Shown piece after piece: positions 46,721-54,857 of a stretch of 64,000 nt of DNA. Position 1 is the stretch's first letter; each line of letters begins with the position of its first letter. A program made the position numbers and the translations under genes. The notes under the pieces are model-generated. The model had not been told where the DNA came from. It was given only the letters and a program-made list of their open reading frames with translations, and made no database searches. Source of the stretch: Anaerolineales bacterium (GTDB taxonomy: Bacteria; Chloroflexota; Anaerolineae; Anaerolineales; Villigracilaceae); contig CP129480.1 of assembly GCA_030583885.1 (NCBI GenBank), positions 1 through 64,000 of the forward strand, read 5' to 3'.

Positions 46721-46857
46721 GAGGACTCCTCCTGGTCCTTGTGCCGGATATGGCGTTTCAAACAATCCCGCAGGAGGAAATAAATGATCCCGCCCCCCAG
46801 CATGGAAAGGAAAACAAGCAGAACCCCTGATAACACGGCGCTGATGGCGTCAAACAT
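46717..46857 (-). CDS. Small single-helix membrane protein upstream of parA
   Basis: 46 residues starting MFDAISAVLSGVLLVFLSML, then GGGIIYFLLRDCLKRHIRHK and an acidic end. One membrane helix covers about residues 7-30. The stop overlaps the parA start (ATGA), so translation is coupled. ATG 46855-46857 has a GGGGGA site. Its role is unknown. Confidence 0.55.
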   Translation of the reverse strand: MFDAISAVLSGVLLVFLSMLGGGIIYFLLRDCLKRHIRHKDQEESS

Positions 46858-46989
46858 GATCGTCCCCCTTGTGCGTTCCGGGCTGGAGTCGAATCCCATT
46901 GCACTCTGTTGTCATGACCGGAGAGGCAGTCCATGCCCCTCCAACAACAGGGTAACTGTGCTTGATGGTTGCGGAAGAGGTTGAACATC

Positions 46990-47190
46990 TCATGGTTGCA
47001 CCTCCGCCGGTTGTCCTTCCGGTCGCTCTATCTCCTGTATTTTTTCCTGTTCAGGCAGCATGCCCAGCCGGGTCAATTCCCGGCGAATGATCAGGGCTGC
47101 CTGGGCACGCGGCACGCGCATTTCACGCTGTGCAAGTTGTTGCAGCGCCTCGCGTTCCTGTTCGCCCAGATACACGATTATCTTTGCCAT
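46990..47190 (-). CDS. Small RHH-like DNA-binding protein
   Basis: 66 residues: AKIIVYLGEQEREALQQLAQ then RVPRAQAALIIRRELTRLGM, i.e. one strand and two helices as in Arc/CopG/MetJ repressors, followed by a Glu/Gln/Pro-rich tail. It starts at ATG 47188-47190 behind AAGGGAAC. Directly upstream is a terminator-like hairpin and a four-site TACGG array, which could be its own operator. It lies in front of the parA operon in the same direction. Confidence 0.6.
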   Translation of the reverse strand: MAKIIVYLGEQEREALQQLAQREMRVPRAQAALIIRRELTRLGMLPEQEKIQEIERPEGQPAEVQP

Positions 47191-47217
47191 AGTGTTCCCT
47201 TCAGATGCTGAAAAAAA

Positions 47218-47242
47218 ATGAGCCGCTTTGTCGGCGGCTCAT
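47218..47242 (-). terminator. Terminator-like hairpin in the leader of the RHH-like gene
   Basis: ATGAGCCGC / GCGGCTCAT form a 9-bp stem with a 7-base loop. On the minus strand, a run of eight T follows, then the ribosome site and ATG of the gene at 46990-47190. It lies between the TACGG array and the gene, so it could act as an attenuator or end a short leader RNA. Confidence 0.7.
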
Positions 47243-47258
47243 TAGTAGCATCTGGGAG

Positions 47259-47297
47259 TACGGGAATTGTACGGTTTGGATTACGGGATATCTACGG
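47259..47297. promoter_or_regulatory. Phased TACGG array 1
   Basis: TACGG starts at 47259, 47270, 47282 and 47293, i.e. every 11-12 bp, on one face of the helix. It lies upstream of the small RHH-like gene. The same array, with neighbouring text ACGGTTTGGA and TAGCAT in common, is found at 48594-48633. This is a likely operator or centromere-like site for an RHH protein. Confidence 0.65.
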
Positions 47298-47334
47298 AAA
47301 TTATTTTCCTCTTGATCTGGCTCCGACGGGCTGG

Positions 47335-47973
47335 TTACGAGGGTGTTTCTGTCAGGGTTTTCCTTTGTTTTTCCTCTATTTCCTTTAATACGTTGCGCCG
47401 CCAGTCATAAAACGTGGAGGTGGGTACCAGCAGCACACCATCCGGTCCACAGCCAAATTCCTCTTCGAGAAACTCCTCCAGGGTTCTGGCGGAGAAGGAT
47501 GGATCGCGCCGTTCCCAGCGCAGTACCACCCTGCGGATTCTGTCTTCCGGGTAGCGGGTTTGTTTTCCACGGCGCTTGCGGTTTCCGGATGAGATCAGGT
47601 CCTGTAGATCGTCATGGTCGTCCCGGGTATCTTGTTGGATGGTTTCATTTTGGGGTGCCACGGGGTTTGATTGGGAAGAACCGGATTGATAGAATTCGAT
47701 CCCGAACATTTCAAAGACAACCTGTTTTCCATCCCCTTGCGTTCTTCTTTCTGATTCGTCCCGGACAAAGCGATGAAGTGTATAAGCGTATTTGCCGCCC
47801 CGGATTCCAAGAATGATGATCCCAATGGATATGACGACCAGGGACACGAGGGCATCCTCGGGTCCGTAGTATCGATGAATTAGCCTGTAGATCCAGGAGA
47901 TGGGGAAAATCAGGATGGTAATCACGATCACCAGCGCCAGATAATGACCCCACATCCTTTTGAAGTGGTTCAT
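47335..47973 (-). CDS. Membrane protein with a cytoplasmic C-terminal domain
   Basis: About 212 residues from ATG 47971-47973. Two N-terminal membrane helices (YLALVIVITILIFPISWIYR, ALVSLVVISIGIIILGI), a polar linker with Gln/Asp, and a C-terminal region RRGKQTRYPEDRIRRVVLRW then FSARTLEEFLEEEFGCGPDG and STFYDWRRNVLKEIEEK. The last part looks like a helix-turn-helix, so this may be a membrane-bound DNA-binding protein. I do not recognise a family. It stands alone at the upstream side of the parA block. Confidence 0.55.
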   Translation of the reverse strand: MNHFKRMWGHYLALVIVITILIFPISWIYRLIHRYYGPEDALVSLVVISIGIIILGIRGGKYAYTLHRFVRDESERRTQGDGKQVVFEMFGIEFYQSGSSQSNPVAPQNETIQQDTRDDHDDLQDLISSGNRKRRGKQTRYPEDRIRRVVLRWERRDPSFSARTLEEFLEEEFGCGPDGVLLVPTSTFYDWRRNVLKEIEEKQRKTLTETPS

Positions 47974-48216
47974 TATGGTTGACCTCAAAACTAAACGTCA
48001 AAAGCGGGATATTTTAGTACCGGTTCTGCGAATCTCAAATGACATTTGTTACCCTATTTGTACGATTTAGTCATTTGTTTGGGCATGACTCCCCTTAAAA
48101 ATGCAAATTGAAAGGTCTTTGCAAATTGGAATCATTTGGCGGAATTTCGATGGACAGGTTGTGTGGTTGTTCCTTCCTTCTGATCGCACAACCTGTGTAT
48201 GTTCTCGATTGCATGA

Positions 48217-48438
48217 TTATGCCGGCGCTGGACTCTGTGGAGCATCGGCTGCGCGCTCGGATCTTCCCTGATCACCATCAACATTTCCTGATGGCAGTTG
48301 TGGATTGGCAGCTGCATTCTTTTGGACCAATCGTTTTCGTGCAATGTCCATCAGGTAGCTGTAGACCCGACCCAGTGCCTTTCTCTGTTCCGGGGTCAGG
48401 TCTGGCTTTGTTTCCTCAGAGGGAGTTGCCACGGTCAT
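48217..48438 (-). CDS. Small helical protein of unknown function
   Basis: 73 residues from ATG 48436-48438 (site AGGAGA). The N-terminal 45 residues look helical (LTPEQRKALGRVYSYLMDIA, RKRLVQKNAAA), the rest is disordered with Pro, Ser and Asp. A shorter ORF of 30 codons lies directly upstream and overlaps it by ATGA. The transcript begins after a TACGG array and a hairpin, in the same layout as the RHH-like gene at 46990-47190. Confidence 0.5.
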   Translation of the reverse strand: MTVATPSEETKPDLTPEQRKALGRVYSYLMDIARKRLVQKNAAANPQLPSGNVDGDQGRSERAADAPQSPAPA

Positions 48439-48527
48439 GCAGATTCTCCTGCCTGGATGAACTGCAATTTTCTTTGACGTTGTAACGGCATCGCCCTGTA
48501 ATGGGCATGGAATATTTTCTTGTGCAT
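48435..48527 (-). CDS. 30-residue leader-type ORF
   Basis: ATG 48525-48527 has a good ribosome site (AAAGGAAAC). The 30-codon product starts MHKKIFHAHYRAMPLQRQRK and is very basic. Its TGA overlaps the ATG of the next gene (ATGA), so it could couple translation or be a real small protein. It follows the hairpin of the second TACGG unit. Confidence 0.45.
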   Translation of the reverse strand: MHKKIFHAHYRAMPLQRQRKLQFIQAGESA

Positions 48528-48552
48528 AGTTTCCTTTCACTGCAATGAAAAA

Positions 48553-48577
48553 TAAGAGTTGCCTTGCGGCAACCCTT
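48553..48577 (-). terminator. Terminator-like hairpin in the leader of the small gene pair
   Basis: GTTGCC / GGCAAC form a 6-bp core stem with a TTGC loop, extended by weaker pairs. On the minus strand, TTATTTTTC follows. Its place between the TACGG array and the start codon is the same as at 47218-47242. Confidence 0.55.
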
Positions 48578-48593
48578 AAGTAGCATTCCCCAG

Positions 48594-48633
48594 TACGGAA
48601 ACTCTACGGTTTGGAATACGAAACTCCCTACGG
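48594..48633. promoter_or_regulatory. Phased TACGG array 2
   Basis: TACGG starts at 48594, 48605 and 48629, with TACGA at 48617: four sites at 11-12 bp steps. Common text with array 1 includes TACGGTTTGGA and the TAGCAT before it. It lies upstream of the 30-codon ORF and the small gene at 48217-48438. Between 48640 and 48881 nothing else is recognised. Confidence 0.62.
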
Positions 48634-48881
48634 GATTATCCAGGAGTTGATGGTGTGGGTGGATGACCTTGAATCAGGTTGTAAAAAAACCGGAACCTTC
48701 TTTCCGTTATGCTCTCCTCTTATTCGTTCATATTGTGAAGTCATACAATTCTCGGACTTTATTCCGTAGAGTAACCGTAGTCCTGGATGCTATACCCCGC
48801 TTCAGAACATTTACATCCGGGACACCAGTTCCAAATTCCCCGTTCACAACGTTATAATATCGTTTGGAGACGCGAACATCT

Positions 48882-49091
48882 ATGGAAGATTGGCTGACAA
48901 CATATGAGGCCGTGCAGATCAGTGGATATGAATTGGATTACATCCGCAAATTGGTGCGCGCCAAAAAGATCACAGGTCGCAAGTGGGGGCAATCCTGGCA
49001 GGTCAGCCGCAAATCCCTGCAGGAATTCCTGAAGAGCAGGGATCAGCACGGAGAGAAGCGCGGTCGTAAACCCAAACGAAATAAGGCATAA
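48882..49091 (+). CDS. Excisionase-like helix-turn-helix protein
   Basis: 69 residues from ATG 48882. The text TTYEAVQISGYELDYIRKLV, RAKKITGRKWGQSWQVSRKS and LQEFLKSRD is the MerR-like HTH_17 fold used by excisionases and recombination directionality factors, with a basic tail GRKPKRNKA. It lies about 600 bp in front of the serine recombinase gene, on the same strand. A role as directionality factor for that enzyme is likely but not proven; such small proteins can also be plain regulators. Confidence 0.7.
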   Translation: MEDWLTTYEAVQISGYELDYIRKLVRAKKITGRKWGQSWQVSRKSLQEFLKSRDQHGEKRGRKPKRNKA

Positions 49092-49124
49092 CAACATAGC
49101 CATAACGTGATTGATGACGGGGAC

Positions 49125-49172
49125 TTGTCAACCGTAAAACCTGTGCTATAATTTCATTGCTGGCAATGAAAT
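49125..49172 (+). promoter_or_regulatory. Sigma-70-type promoter with overlapping palindrome
   Basis: TTGTCA (49125-49130) and TATAAT (49147-49152) lie 16 bases apart. Directly at the -10 box starts a perfect dyad ATTTCATTG / CAATGAAAT (49151-49159 and 49164-49172) covering the expected start of transcription, a good repressor site. It drives the leader and the genes at 49364 and 49668. Confidence 0.7.
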
Positions 49173-49188
49173 TCACAGCCAGAATAAC

Positions 49189-49334
49189 GGGTCGTACTGG
49201 TGTTCGTAGCACCAATACGACCCTCACCCAACCCACCGGCTAGAGCGGAGGGAGGGCTGGTTTTATTATACAGCCCCTTTGATTCGCCCTGGTGGGATTC
49301 CATCAGGGCGATTTGTATTCCAGCCGGGGAATAC
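49189..49334 (+). ncRNA. Structured 5' leader with three successive hairpins
   Basis: Hairpin 1: 49189-49223, about 14 bp with one mismatch, loop TTCGTAG. Hairpin 2: TCGCCCTGGTGG / CCATCAGGGCGA, 49284-49311, one G-U pair. Hairpin 3: GTATTCC / GGAATAC, 49315-49334. Between 1 and 2 a GC-rich part is followed by TTTTATTATA. The leader of about 190 nt lies between the promoter and the small gene at 49364. It may be a cis-regulatory RNA; no known class is recognised. Confidence 0.45.
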
Positions 49335-49363
49335 AGGTCGCCCAACCCCAAAAGGAGAATCAC

Positions 49364-49603
49364 ATGTTTCAACCCCCTTCCACACAACGATTTCAACTGG
49401 TAGGCACGCTCACGCGCATCCGTCAGGAATGGCAGGATGCTGCCGGAATTTCCAGTCTGATCGAGGTTGAAGGCAACATGGGAATGTTGCTTGCCGACCT
49501 GATCAATGGCGTAGGTCTTGGAATTGATGAGCAGATCCAAGTGCTGGGTCCCGAACTGTTTCACGAGATGAAGGATTTCCTCAAATCCCCTGTCCAGAAT
49601 TGA
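49364..49603 (+). CDS. Small protein of unknown function
   Basis: 79 residues from ATG 49364 behind AAAAGGAGAA. Two helices: FQLVGTLTRIRQEWQDAAGI and GMLLADLINGVGLGIDEQIQ, with ELFHEMKDFLKSPVQN at the end. It has no Cys or obvious catalytic motif. It lies 64 bp before the serine recombinase on the same strand and shares its promoter, so it may be an accessory protein of the element. Confidence 0.55.
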   Translation: MFQPPSTQRFQLVGTLTRIRQEWQDAAGISSLIEVEGNMGMLLADLINGVGLGIDEQIQVLGPELFHEMKDFLKSPVQN

Positions 49604-49667
49604 TTGACTGCTGCCAGCCGGACCGGCCCGGCTGGCATTTTGACAAATGCCAACAAGGAAACCATTC

Positions 49668-51323
49668 ATGAATAAGCGTTCGGTTATTTACGCCAGAGTC
49701 AGTACGGATGAACAGACCAAGGGCTACAGTTTAAACACCCAGGTCGATGCCTGCAAGCAATATGCCGCCGATTGCGGTTATGTCCTTTTAATGACATTCT
49801 CCGAGGATTACAGCGGTGCAACCATTGATCGCCCTCAACTTAATGCCTTGCGGGATTTTGCTGCCCAGGAACCCATTGATGTCATTATCGTGTACGACAT
49901 TGATCGCCTTGCCCGAAAAAGCGTTTATCAGGCGCTGATCGAGGAGGAGTTCCTGCGACTGGGAGTCACGGTTGAATATGTGATTGGTCAATATGACAAT
50001 AGCGATGAAGGCCGGCTCCAAAAACAGATTCGTGCCAGTATTGCTGAATATGAAAAGGCAAAGATTCTGGAACGAAGCAAGCGGGGAAAACGTGGCAAGG
50101 CGCAAAGTGGGTTTGTGATTGTCGGGTCACGTCCACCTTACGGATATAAAACAATTACTGAGCCGCACAAGTCCTGGCTTGAAGTGGATGAAGAGGAGGC
50201 GCAGATTGTTGTCAATGTTTTCAATTGGTATTTGAGAGGAGATGGCGATAGTGGTCCGATGTCCATGAATGCCATTGCCAAAAAATTGACCGAAATGAGG
50301 GTCATCACCCGGGGCGATAAACATGGACACATCTACAAGAAATATGAGCCTGGGTCGTGGGCGCCTGAAATGATAAGGCACATCTTGAAAAACGAGACGT
50401 ATACTGGCACCTGGCATTATGGCAAGACGAAGGTAATCGATGATGGACGGGTAAGACCTGCCAGGCCAAAATGTGGATTTGGCAAACAGGTACCTCGTTC
50501 ACGGGATGAATGGGTGGGCGTCCCTGTACCTGTAATCATTGATAAGGAGACTTTCAATTTGGCGCAGGCGCGAATGAAATTCAATCTTGCACAGGCAGAT
50601 CGACACTTAAAGCATGAATATCTTTTAGCGAGAAGATTAAGGTGTGCCAAGTGCGGCTTTACTTATCAGGGTCGTGCAAGAAAGAAGAATACCTATTACT
50701 ACTGCAAAGCAACAGAAAGACGGCCTATCAAGAGATGTGATATGCCCATGTTTCGTGGAAGGGATGTTGATGATGCGGTATGGGCATGGCTTGTCAACAT
50801 CATTCAGCATCCGGAATACATTGTTGCCGGTTTACAGGATCGACAGGAGGAACAAGGCAGGAGCAATCAGGCTTTGACAGCCCGGTTGGAGTTGATAGAA
50901 GGTCATATAGCTGAGAATGAAAAGCAATTAAATAAGTTGCTGGACCTGTACCTGTCAGGAGATTTTGAACGTGATATGCTTTCAGAAAGACGTGCGAGAC
51001 TTGAAGAAAATATAGGGAATCTCCGAAAGGAACAGGCGGAAATTGCCTCGTTTCTTGAACAATTGGTTTTGTCTGATGCCCAAGTGGAAGACATAAGATT
51101 GTTTTGTGAGACGATCAAAGATGTGTTGGATACTGCAACGTTCGAACAAAAACGGCAGGTGCTGGAGATGCTAGATGTTCGTGGTACACTAGCGATTGAA
51201 GATAATGAAAGGGTCATTTACGTCAAATGTCTAGTAACCCCACAGCAACGGCTGTCGCTTTTGCCAACATCGCCTTCATCAAATATTGGGGGAATCGTGA
51301 CAACGCCCTGCGTCTCCCCGTAA
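49668..51323 (+). CDS. Large serine recombinase / integrase
   Basis: 551 residues from ATG 49668. Resolvase domain (1-150): SVIYARVSTDEQTKGYSLNT with catalytic Ser12, DVIIVYDIDRLARKSVYQAL and the E-helix ASIAEYEKAKILERSKRGK. The recombinase domain (about 160-270) has PPYGYKTITEPHKSWLEVDE, then a zinc ribbon CAKCGFTYQGRA...YYYCKATERRPIKRCDMP, and a coiled coil (about 400-470). This is the layout of site-specific integrases of mobile elements. The frame runs 97 bp into the decarboxylase gene, so its last about 30 residues are read from that gene's 5' end. This suggests the attachment site lies at the junction. Confidence 0.88.
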   Translation: MNKRSVIYARVSTDEQTKGYSLNTQVDACKQYAADCGYVLLMTFSEDYSGATIDRPQLNALRDFAAQEPIDVIIVYDIDRLARKSVYQALIEEEFLRLGVTVEYVIGQYDNSDEGRLQKQIRASIAEYEKAKILERSKRGKRGKAQSGFVIVGSRPPYGYKTITEPHKSWLEVDEEEAQIVVNVFNWYLRGDGDSGPMSMNAIAKKLTEMRVITRGDKHGHIYKKYEPGSWAPEMIRHILKNETYTGTWHYGKTKVIDDGRVRPARPKCGFGKQVPRSRDEWVGVPVPVIIDKETFNLAQARMKFNLAQADRHLKHEYLLARRLRCAKCGFTYQGRARKKNTYYYCKATERRPIKRCDMPMFRGRDVDDAVWAWLVNIIQHPEYIVAGLQDRQEEQGRSNQALTARLELIEGHIAENEKQLNKLLDLYLSGDFERDMLSERRARLEENIGNLRKEQAEIASFLEQLVLSDAQVEDIRLFCETIKDVLDTATFEQKRQVLEMLDVRGTLAIEDNERVIYVKCLVTPQQRLSLLPTSPSSNIGGIVTTPCVSP

Positions 51324-52204
51324 ATGGTTCTATTTCAATGAACCTGGATGGACTCTTCACCCGCACCACGGTCAGCTTCCAGCCGTCGCTCCCCTTTGAT
51401 GAATTGATAATCAACGGGCATTCGGTGATCGGGAAGGGTCTGGAGCGGGTCTCGTACATTCTCGATCTGGTACGGGAGAAAGCAGGAATCAAAATGAATG
51501 CCGAGGTGATGAGCGAGAACAATTTCCCCTCAGGGGCGGGGATCGCCTCTTCGGCGGCGGCATTTGCGGCGCTGGCATTGTCCGCGAGCAAGGCAGCAGG
51601 ACTGAACCTGAGCGAACCCGAACTCTCCGTCCTTGCGCGGCGCGGATCGGGTTCTGCATCTCGTTCCATTCCTGCGGGATTCGTCGAATGGCAGATGGGA
51701 ACAGACGGAGAAGATTCTTACGCCTTCTCCATCGCGCCGGCTGACCATTGGAATCTGGTGGATTGTGTTGCCATCGTCAGTTCCGCGCACAAAAAGACCG
51801 GCTCCACCGAGGGACACGCCATTGCAGGGACGAGTCCATTGCAAAATGCGCGCGTGGCAGATGCGCCGCGCCGGCTTGACTTATGCCGCAACGCGATTCT
51901 CAAAAAGGATTTCGAAGCGTTTGCGAACATCATCGAACACGACTCGGACGTGATGCATGCCGTGATGATGACATCCAATCCTCCGCTGATGTACTGGCAG
52001 GCTGCCACAGTGGAGATCTTCCATCACGTACGCGAGTGGCGCGCGAGCGGACTCCCCGCCGGCTATACGGTGGATGCAGGCGCGAATGTCCACGTATTGT
52101 GTTTGGGAGAATACGCCAAGGAAGTTGAGAAACGTTTGCGGGAACTGTCCGGCGTAAGCGATGTGCTGGTTGCGGGAGTCGGTGGAGCGGCGAAGGTGGT
52201 GTAG
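51227..52204 (+). CDS. mvaD: Diphosphomevalonate (or phosphomevalonate) decarboxylase
   Basis: 325 residues of the GHMP kinase superfamily. N-terminal signature AVAFANIAFIKYWGNRDNAL (about 8-27), the ATP-binding loop NNFPSGAGIASSAAAFAALA (about 93-112), then RRGSGSASRSIPAGFVEWQM (about 137-156) and a late TVDAGANVHVL with the catalytic Asp. It makes isopentenyl phosphate or diphosphate in the mevalonate pathway. In some Chloroflexota, this family works on the monophosphate; the sequence alone cannot tell which here. The 5' 97 bp overlap the recombinase frame; no other promoter or ribosome site is seen, so the original upstream region was probably replaced by the element. Confidence 0.85.
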   Translation: MSSNPTATAVAFANIAFIKYWGNRDNALRLPVNGSISMNLDGLFTRTTVSFQPSLPFDELIINGHSVIGKGLERVSYILDLVREKAGIKMNAEVMSENNFPSGAGIASSAAAFAALALSASKAAGLNLSEPELSVLARRGSGSASRSIPAGFVEWQMGTDGEDSYAFSIAPADHWNLVDCVAIVSSAHKKTGSTEGHAIAGTSPLQNARVADAPRRLDLCRNAILKKDFEAFANIIEHDSDVMHAVMMTSNPPLMYWQAATVEIFHHVREWRASGLPAGYTVDAGANVHVLCLGEYAKEVEKRLRELSGVSDVLVAGVGGAAKVV

Positions 52205-52373
52205 TCCCTTTCATGGGTGGAAAATGCTCCTCGAAACAGAAACAACCGTCCCCAAAGGGGATGCTATCGGCGGGGAATGAAGCGGGGGAATTTATCTAAT
52301 AAATCTTTAACTCTGCCAAATCCATTTGAAGATATAATCCGCAGCGTCAATCAAATTAGATTAAGGAAAAAAA

Positions 52374-53495
52374 ATGGTATCTGGTTTTGTAACGTTGATC
52401 ATCTTTTTGCTCGCGCTGGGCGGGATGATATTTGTGCATGAGTTGGGACATTTCATTGCCGCGCGCTGGGCAAAGATCGAAGTGGAGGAGTTTGGGTTTG
52501 GTCTGCCATCCTATAAATTGGCCACGCTTTTCAAATGGCAGGGGACGGAATTCACGATTCACGCATTGCCGCTCGGTGGCTTCATTCGCCCCAAAGGCGA
52601 GAACGACCCCAATGTGCCCGGCGGACTCGCATCCGCTAACCCGTGGAAACGCCTCGTTGTTTTGTTCGCGGGTCCTTTAATGAACCTTGCCACGGCTGTG
52701 GTTGTATTTTCATTTCTGATCGCTTCCGAAGGTGTGCCCCTCCCCGGCTCGATCAAGATCGATTCGATTGCCCCGAATTCCCCCGCACAAGAGGCAAACA
52801 TTCAATCCGGCGACATCCTGCTTGCCATTAATGGCGAACGAGTCACCGAAACCGCTCCAGCCGTCGCGCTCATTCAGCAAAACCTTGACAAGCCCGTCGA
52901 GCTATTGATCGAACGGAACGGCGAACAGATCACTCTCACGGCCACGCCGCTTTCCAGCAGAAACAGAAGCGAGGGCGCACTTGGCGTCGGATTGACCTAC
53001 CCGACCCGCCCGGCCACCTTCGCGGAAAGCATCTCCGGCGGATTCATGGTCACCGGTATTCAAGCCGCCACCATCGTGTACATTCCCATCGCACTCATTC
53101 GCGGCGCCATTGCGCCCGAGGACGCGCGTTTCATCGGCTTCAAAGGCATCTTTGACCTGTTCGACATGGCTGTGGAGGAGGATGTTTCCAGCCGCCAGGA
53201 AGTTCCCGCTGCCGGAACAGCGGGTGCCGCCAGTGCATCCACCAGACCCACAAACTGGACGCTCAACCTGGTTGGTATACTGAGCATCTCCCTTGGCGTG
53301 CTCAATCTCTTCCCCATCCCTGCGCTCGACGGCGGACGCATCCTCTTCACCCTTCCTGAAATTCTCTTTCGCAAACGCATCCCGCATGAATGGGAGAATA
53401 TGGTCAATGGCGTTGCCATGCTCCTGCTGATCAGCCTCATGCTCTTTGTCAACGTAATGGATTTTATCAACCCCGCTCAAATCCCCCTTCCTTAA
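52374..53495 (+). CDS. rseP: RseP-type site-2 zinc metalloprotease (M50)
   Basis: 373 residues. Zinc motif FVHELGHFIAARWAK (H22, E23, H26) in the first membrane helix, then GPLMNLATAVVVF, a PDZ domain (about 122-195, KIDSIAPNSPAQEANIQSGD and ILLAINGERV), and the third zinc ligand in LNLFPIPALDGGRILF (Asp). This protease cuts regulatory proteins inside the membrane, for example anti-sigma factors. ATG 52374 follows AAGGAAAAAA. It is followed at 2 bp by the HEAT-repeat gene. The 170 bp gap after mvaD has no clear gene. Confidence 0.9.
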   Translation: MVSGFVTLIIFLLALGGMIFVHELGHFIAARWAKIEVEEFGFGLPSYKLATLFKWQGTEFTIHALPLGGFIRPKGENDPNVPGGLASANPWKRLVVLFAGPLMNLATAVVVFSFLIASEGVPLPGSIKIDSIAPNSPAQEANIQSGDILLAINGERVTETAPAVALIQQNLDKPVELLIERNGEQITLTATPLSSRNRSEGALGVGLTYPTRPATFAESISGGFMVTGIQAATIVYIPIALIRGAIAPEDARFIGFKGIFDLFDMAVEEDVSSRQEVPAAGTAGAASASTRPTNWTLNLVGILSISLGVLNLFPIPALDGGRILFTLPEILFRKRIPHEWENMVNGVAMLLLISLMLFVNVMDFINPAQIPLP

Positions 53496-53497
53496 CC

Positions 53498-54502
53498 ATG
53501 GCTGAAACCCTTTCCCTTCAATCCGTTCTCGATCACCTGCTGGATTCCAAAAAGGACATCCCGTACAACCATCTGCAATACTACTCCGACCTGGATCCGA
53601 AATCGCTGCAGCTTTTTATGGATGTATGGCCCAGTGTCAAGCCGAACCGAAAACTGCTCCTGCTCAACGCTCTTTTGAACCACCTCGACTCAGACACCCT
53701 CGTCTCCTACGAAGAGATCGGCAGGGCATTGTTGGATGATGCAGATGGAGAGGTCCGCGCCCGCGCCATTGGACTGCTCGCCGAATCGAACGACCTGAAA
53801 CTTATTGACATATTGATCAATATCTTCATCAACGATGCAGACTTCGCCCCGCGAATGGAGGCCGCGCGCCTGCTGGGCGAATTTGTCCTGCTCGGTGAAT
53901 TGGAGGAATTGGACGAGGAACATCAGCGCAAGGTGGAAGACACCCTGATGTCCGTCATCCGCAAGGAGGAAAACCCCTCCCTGCGGAAACGCGCGCTTGA
54001 ATCCCTCGGCTACTCCTCGCGGGACGAAATGAACAACATTATCGTATCCGCTTTCGAGCGCGCCGACCCAACCTGGATCGCCAGCGCCCTGCGCGCCATG
54101 GGACGCTCCCACGACAACCGCTGGGATGATGATGTGGTCAGCAAGCTGCTGGACGATGATCCGCGCATCCGTTTTGCCGCCGCCGAAGCCGCAGGCGAAC
54201 TCGGCATTGAAGCGGCAGGTCCCATCATGCTAAAAATGCTTGAAGACGAGGAGGAGGACGATGATGTCATCTCTGCGGCGGTCTGGTCGCTCTCGCAGAT
54301 CGGCGGTGATGATGCACGCATCTATCTGGTCAGTTTGATCGAAAATACCGAAGATGAGGATCTGCTGGCCTTTCTTGAAGATGCCCTCGAAAACCTGGAC
54401 TTCAATGAGGAACTGGATAAATTCGACCTTCTGTCATTGAATGAGGACGACCTGGAAGACCTGAATGAACTTGATGAATTGGATGATGAGGAAGACGACT
54501 AA
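53498..54502 (+). CDS. HEAT-repeat protein with acidic C-terminus
   Basis: 334 residues, all helical. Repeats are visible at DDADGEVRARAIGLLAESND, DFAPRMEAARLLGEFVLLGE, NPSLRKRALESLGYSSRDEM, DPRIRFAAAEAAGELGIEAA and DDVISAAVWSLSQIGGDDAR, i.e. HEAT/PBS-lyase-type units. The C-terminal 25 residues are mainly Asp, Glu and Leu. It is probably a scaffold that holds another protein. The ATG 53498 lies 2 bp after the rseP stop, so co-translation is likely. No enzymatic motif is seen. Confidence 0.8.
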   Translation: MAETLSLQSVLDHLLDSKKDIPYNHLQYYSDLDPKSLQLFMDVWPSVKPNRKLLLLNALLNHLDSDTLVSYEEIGRALLDDADGEVRARAIGLLAESNDLKLIDILINIFINDADFAPRMEAARLLGEFVLLGELEELDEEHQRKVEDTLMSVIRKEENPSLRKRALESLGYSSRDEMNNIIVSAFERADPTWIASALRAMGRSHDNRWDDDVVSKLLDDDPRIRFAAAEAAGELGIEAAGPIMLKMLEDEEEDDDVISAAVWSLSQIGGDDARIYLVSLIENTEDEDLLAFLEDALENLDFNEELDKFDLLSLNEDDLEDLNELDELDDEEDD

Positions 54503-54604
54503 ATCAGTGAGCGCAGCCCGCAGGGTGCTTCGCGAAGGGGAGCGAATATCATCCCCTTGTGGATACGCACAACAAAAAATCCTCCTACAACAGAGGATTT
54601 TCAG

Positions 54605-54676
54605 TGAGCGCGGAGGGGATCGAACCCTCAACAAACGGCTTAAAAGGCCGCTGCTCTGCCATTGAGCTACGCGCCC
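54605..54676 (-). tRNA. tRNA-Lys (anticodon TTT)
   Basis: On the minus strand the 72-nt cloverleaf starts GGGCGCG and ends CGCGCTC plus discriminator A, with D-arm GCTC...GAGC, anticodon arm GCGGC-CTTTTAA-GCCGT (anticodon TTT) and T-arm GAGGG-TTCGATC-CCCTC. The CCA end is not encoded. It lies opposite to the neighbouring genes. Confidence 0.93.
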
Positions 54677-54857
54677 ATTCCTGCCCGGTGCCGCATAAAT
54701 AACCAAAACAGAATCACGTTATCTACTTATTTTTCTGTCCAAAACCCCGGCGATTTACGCAACAAGCGGTGAAGCGGATTGCATTCTATCACGTCAAAAT
54801 TCCGGCGTCAACGTAATAAAGAACGTCAACACCACATCTATCTGGCTGGAGGCAAAA

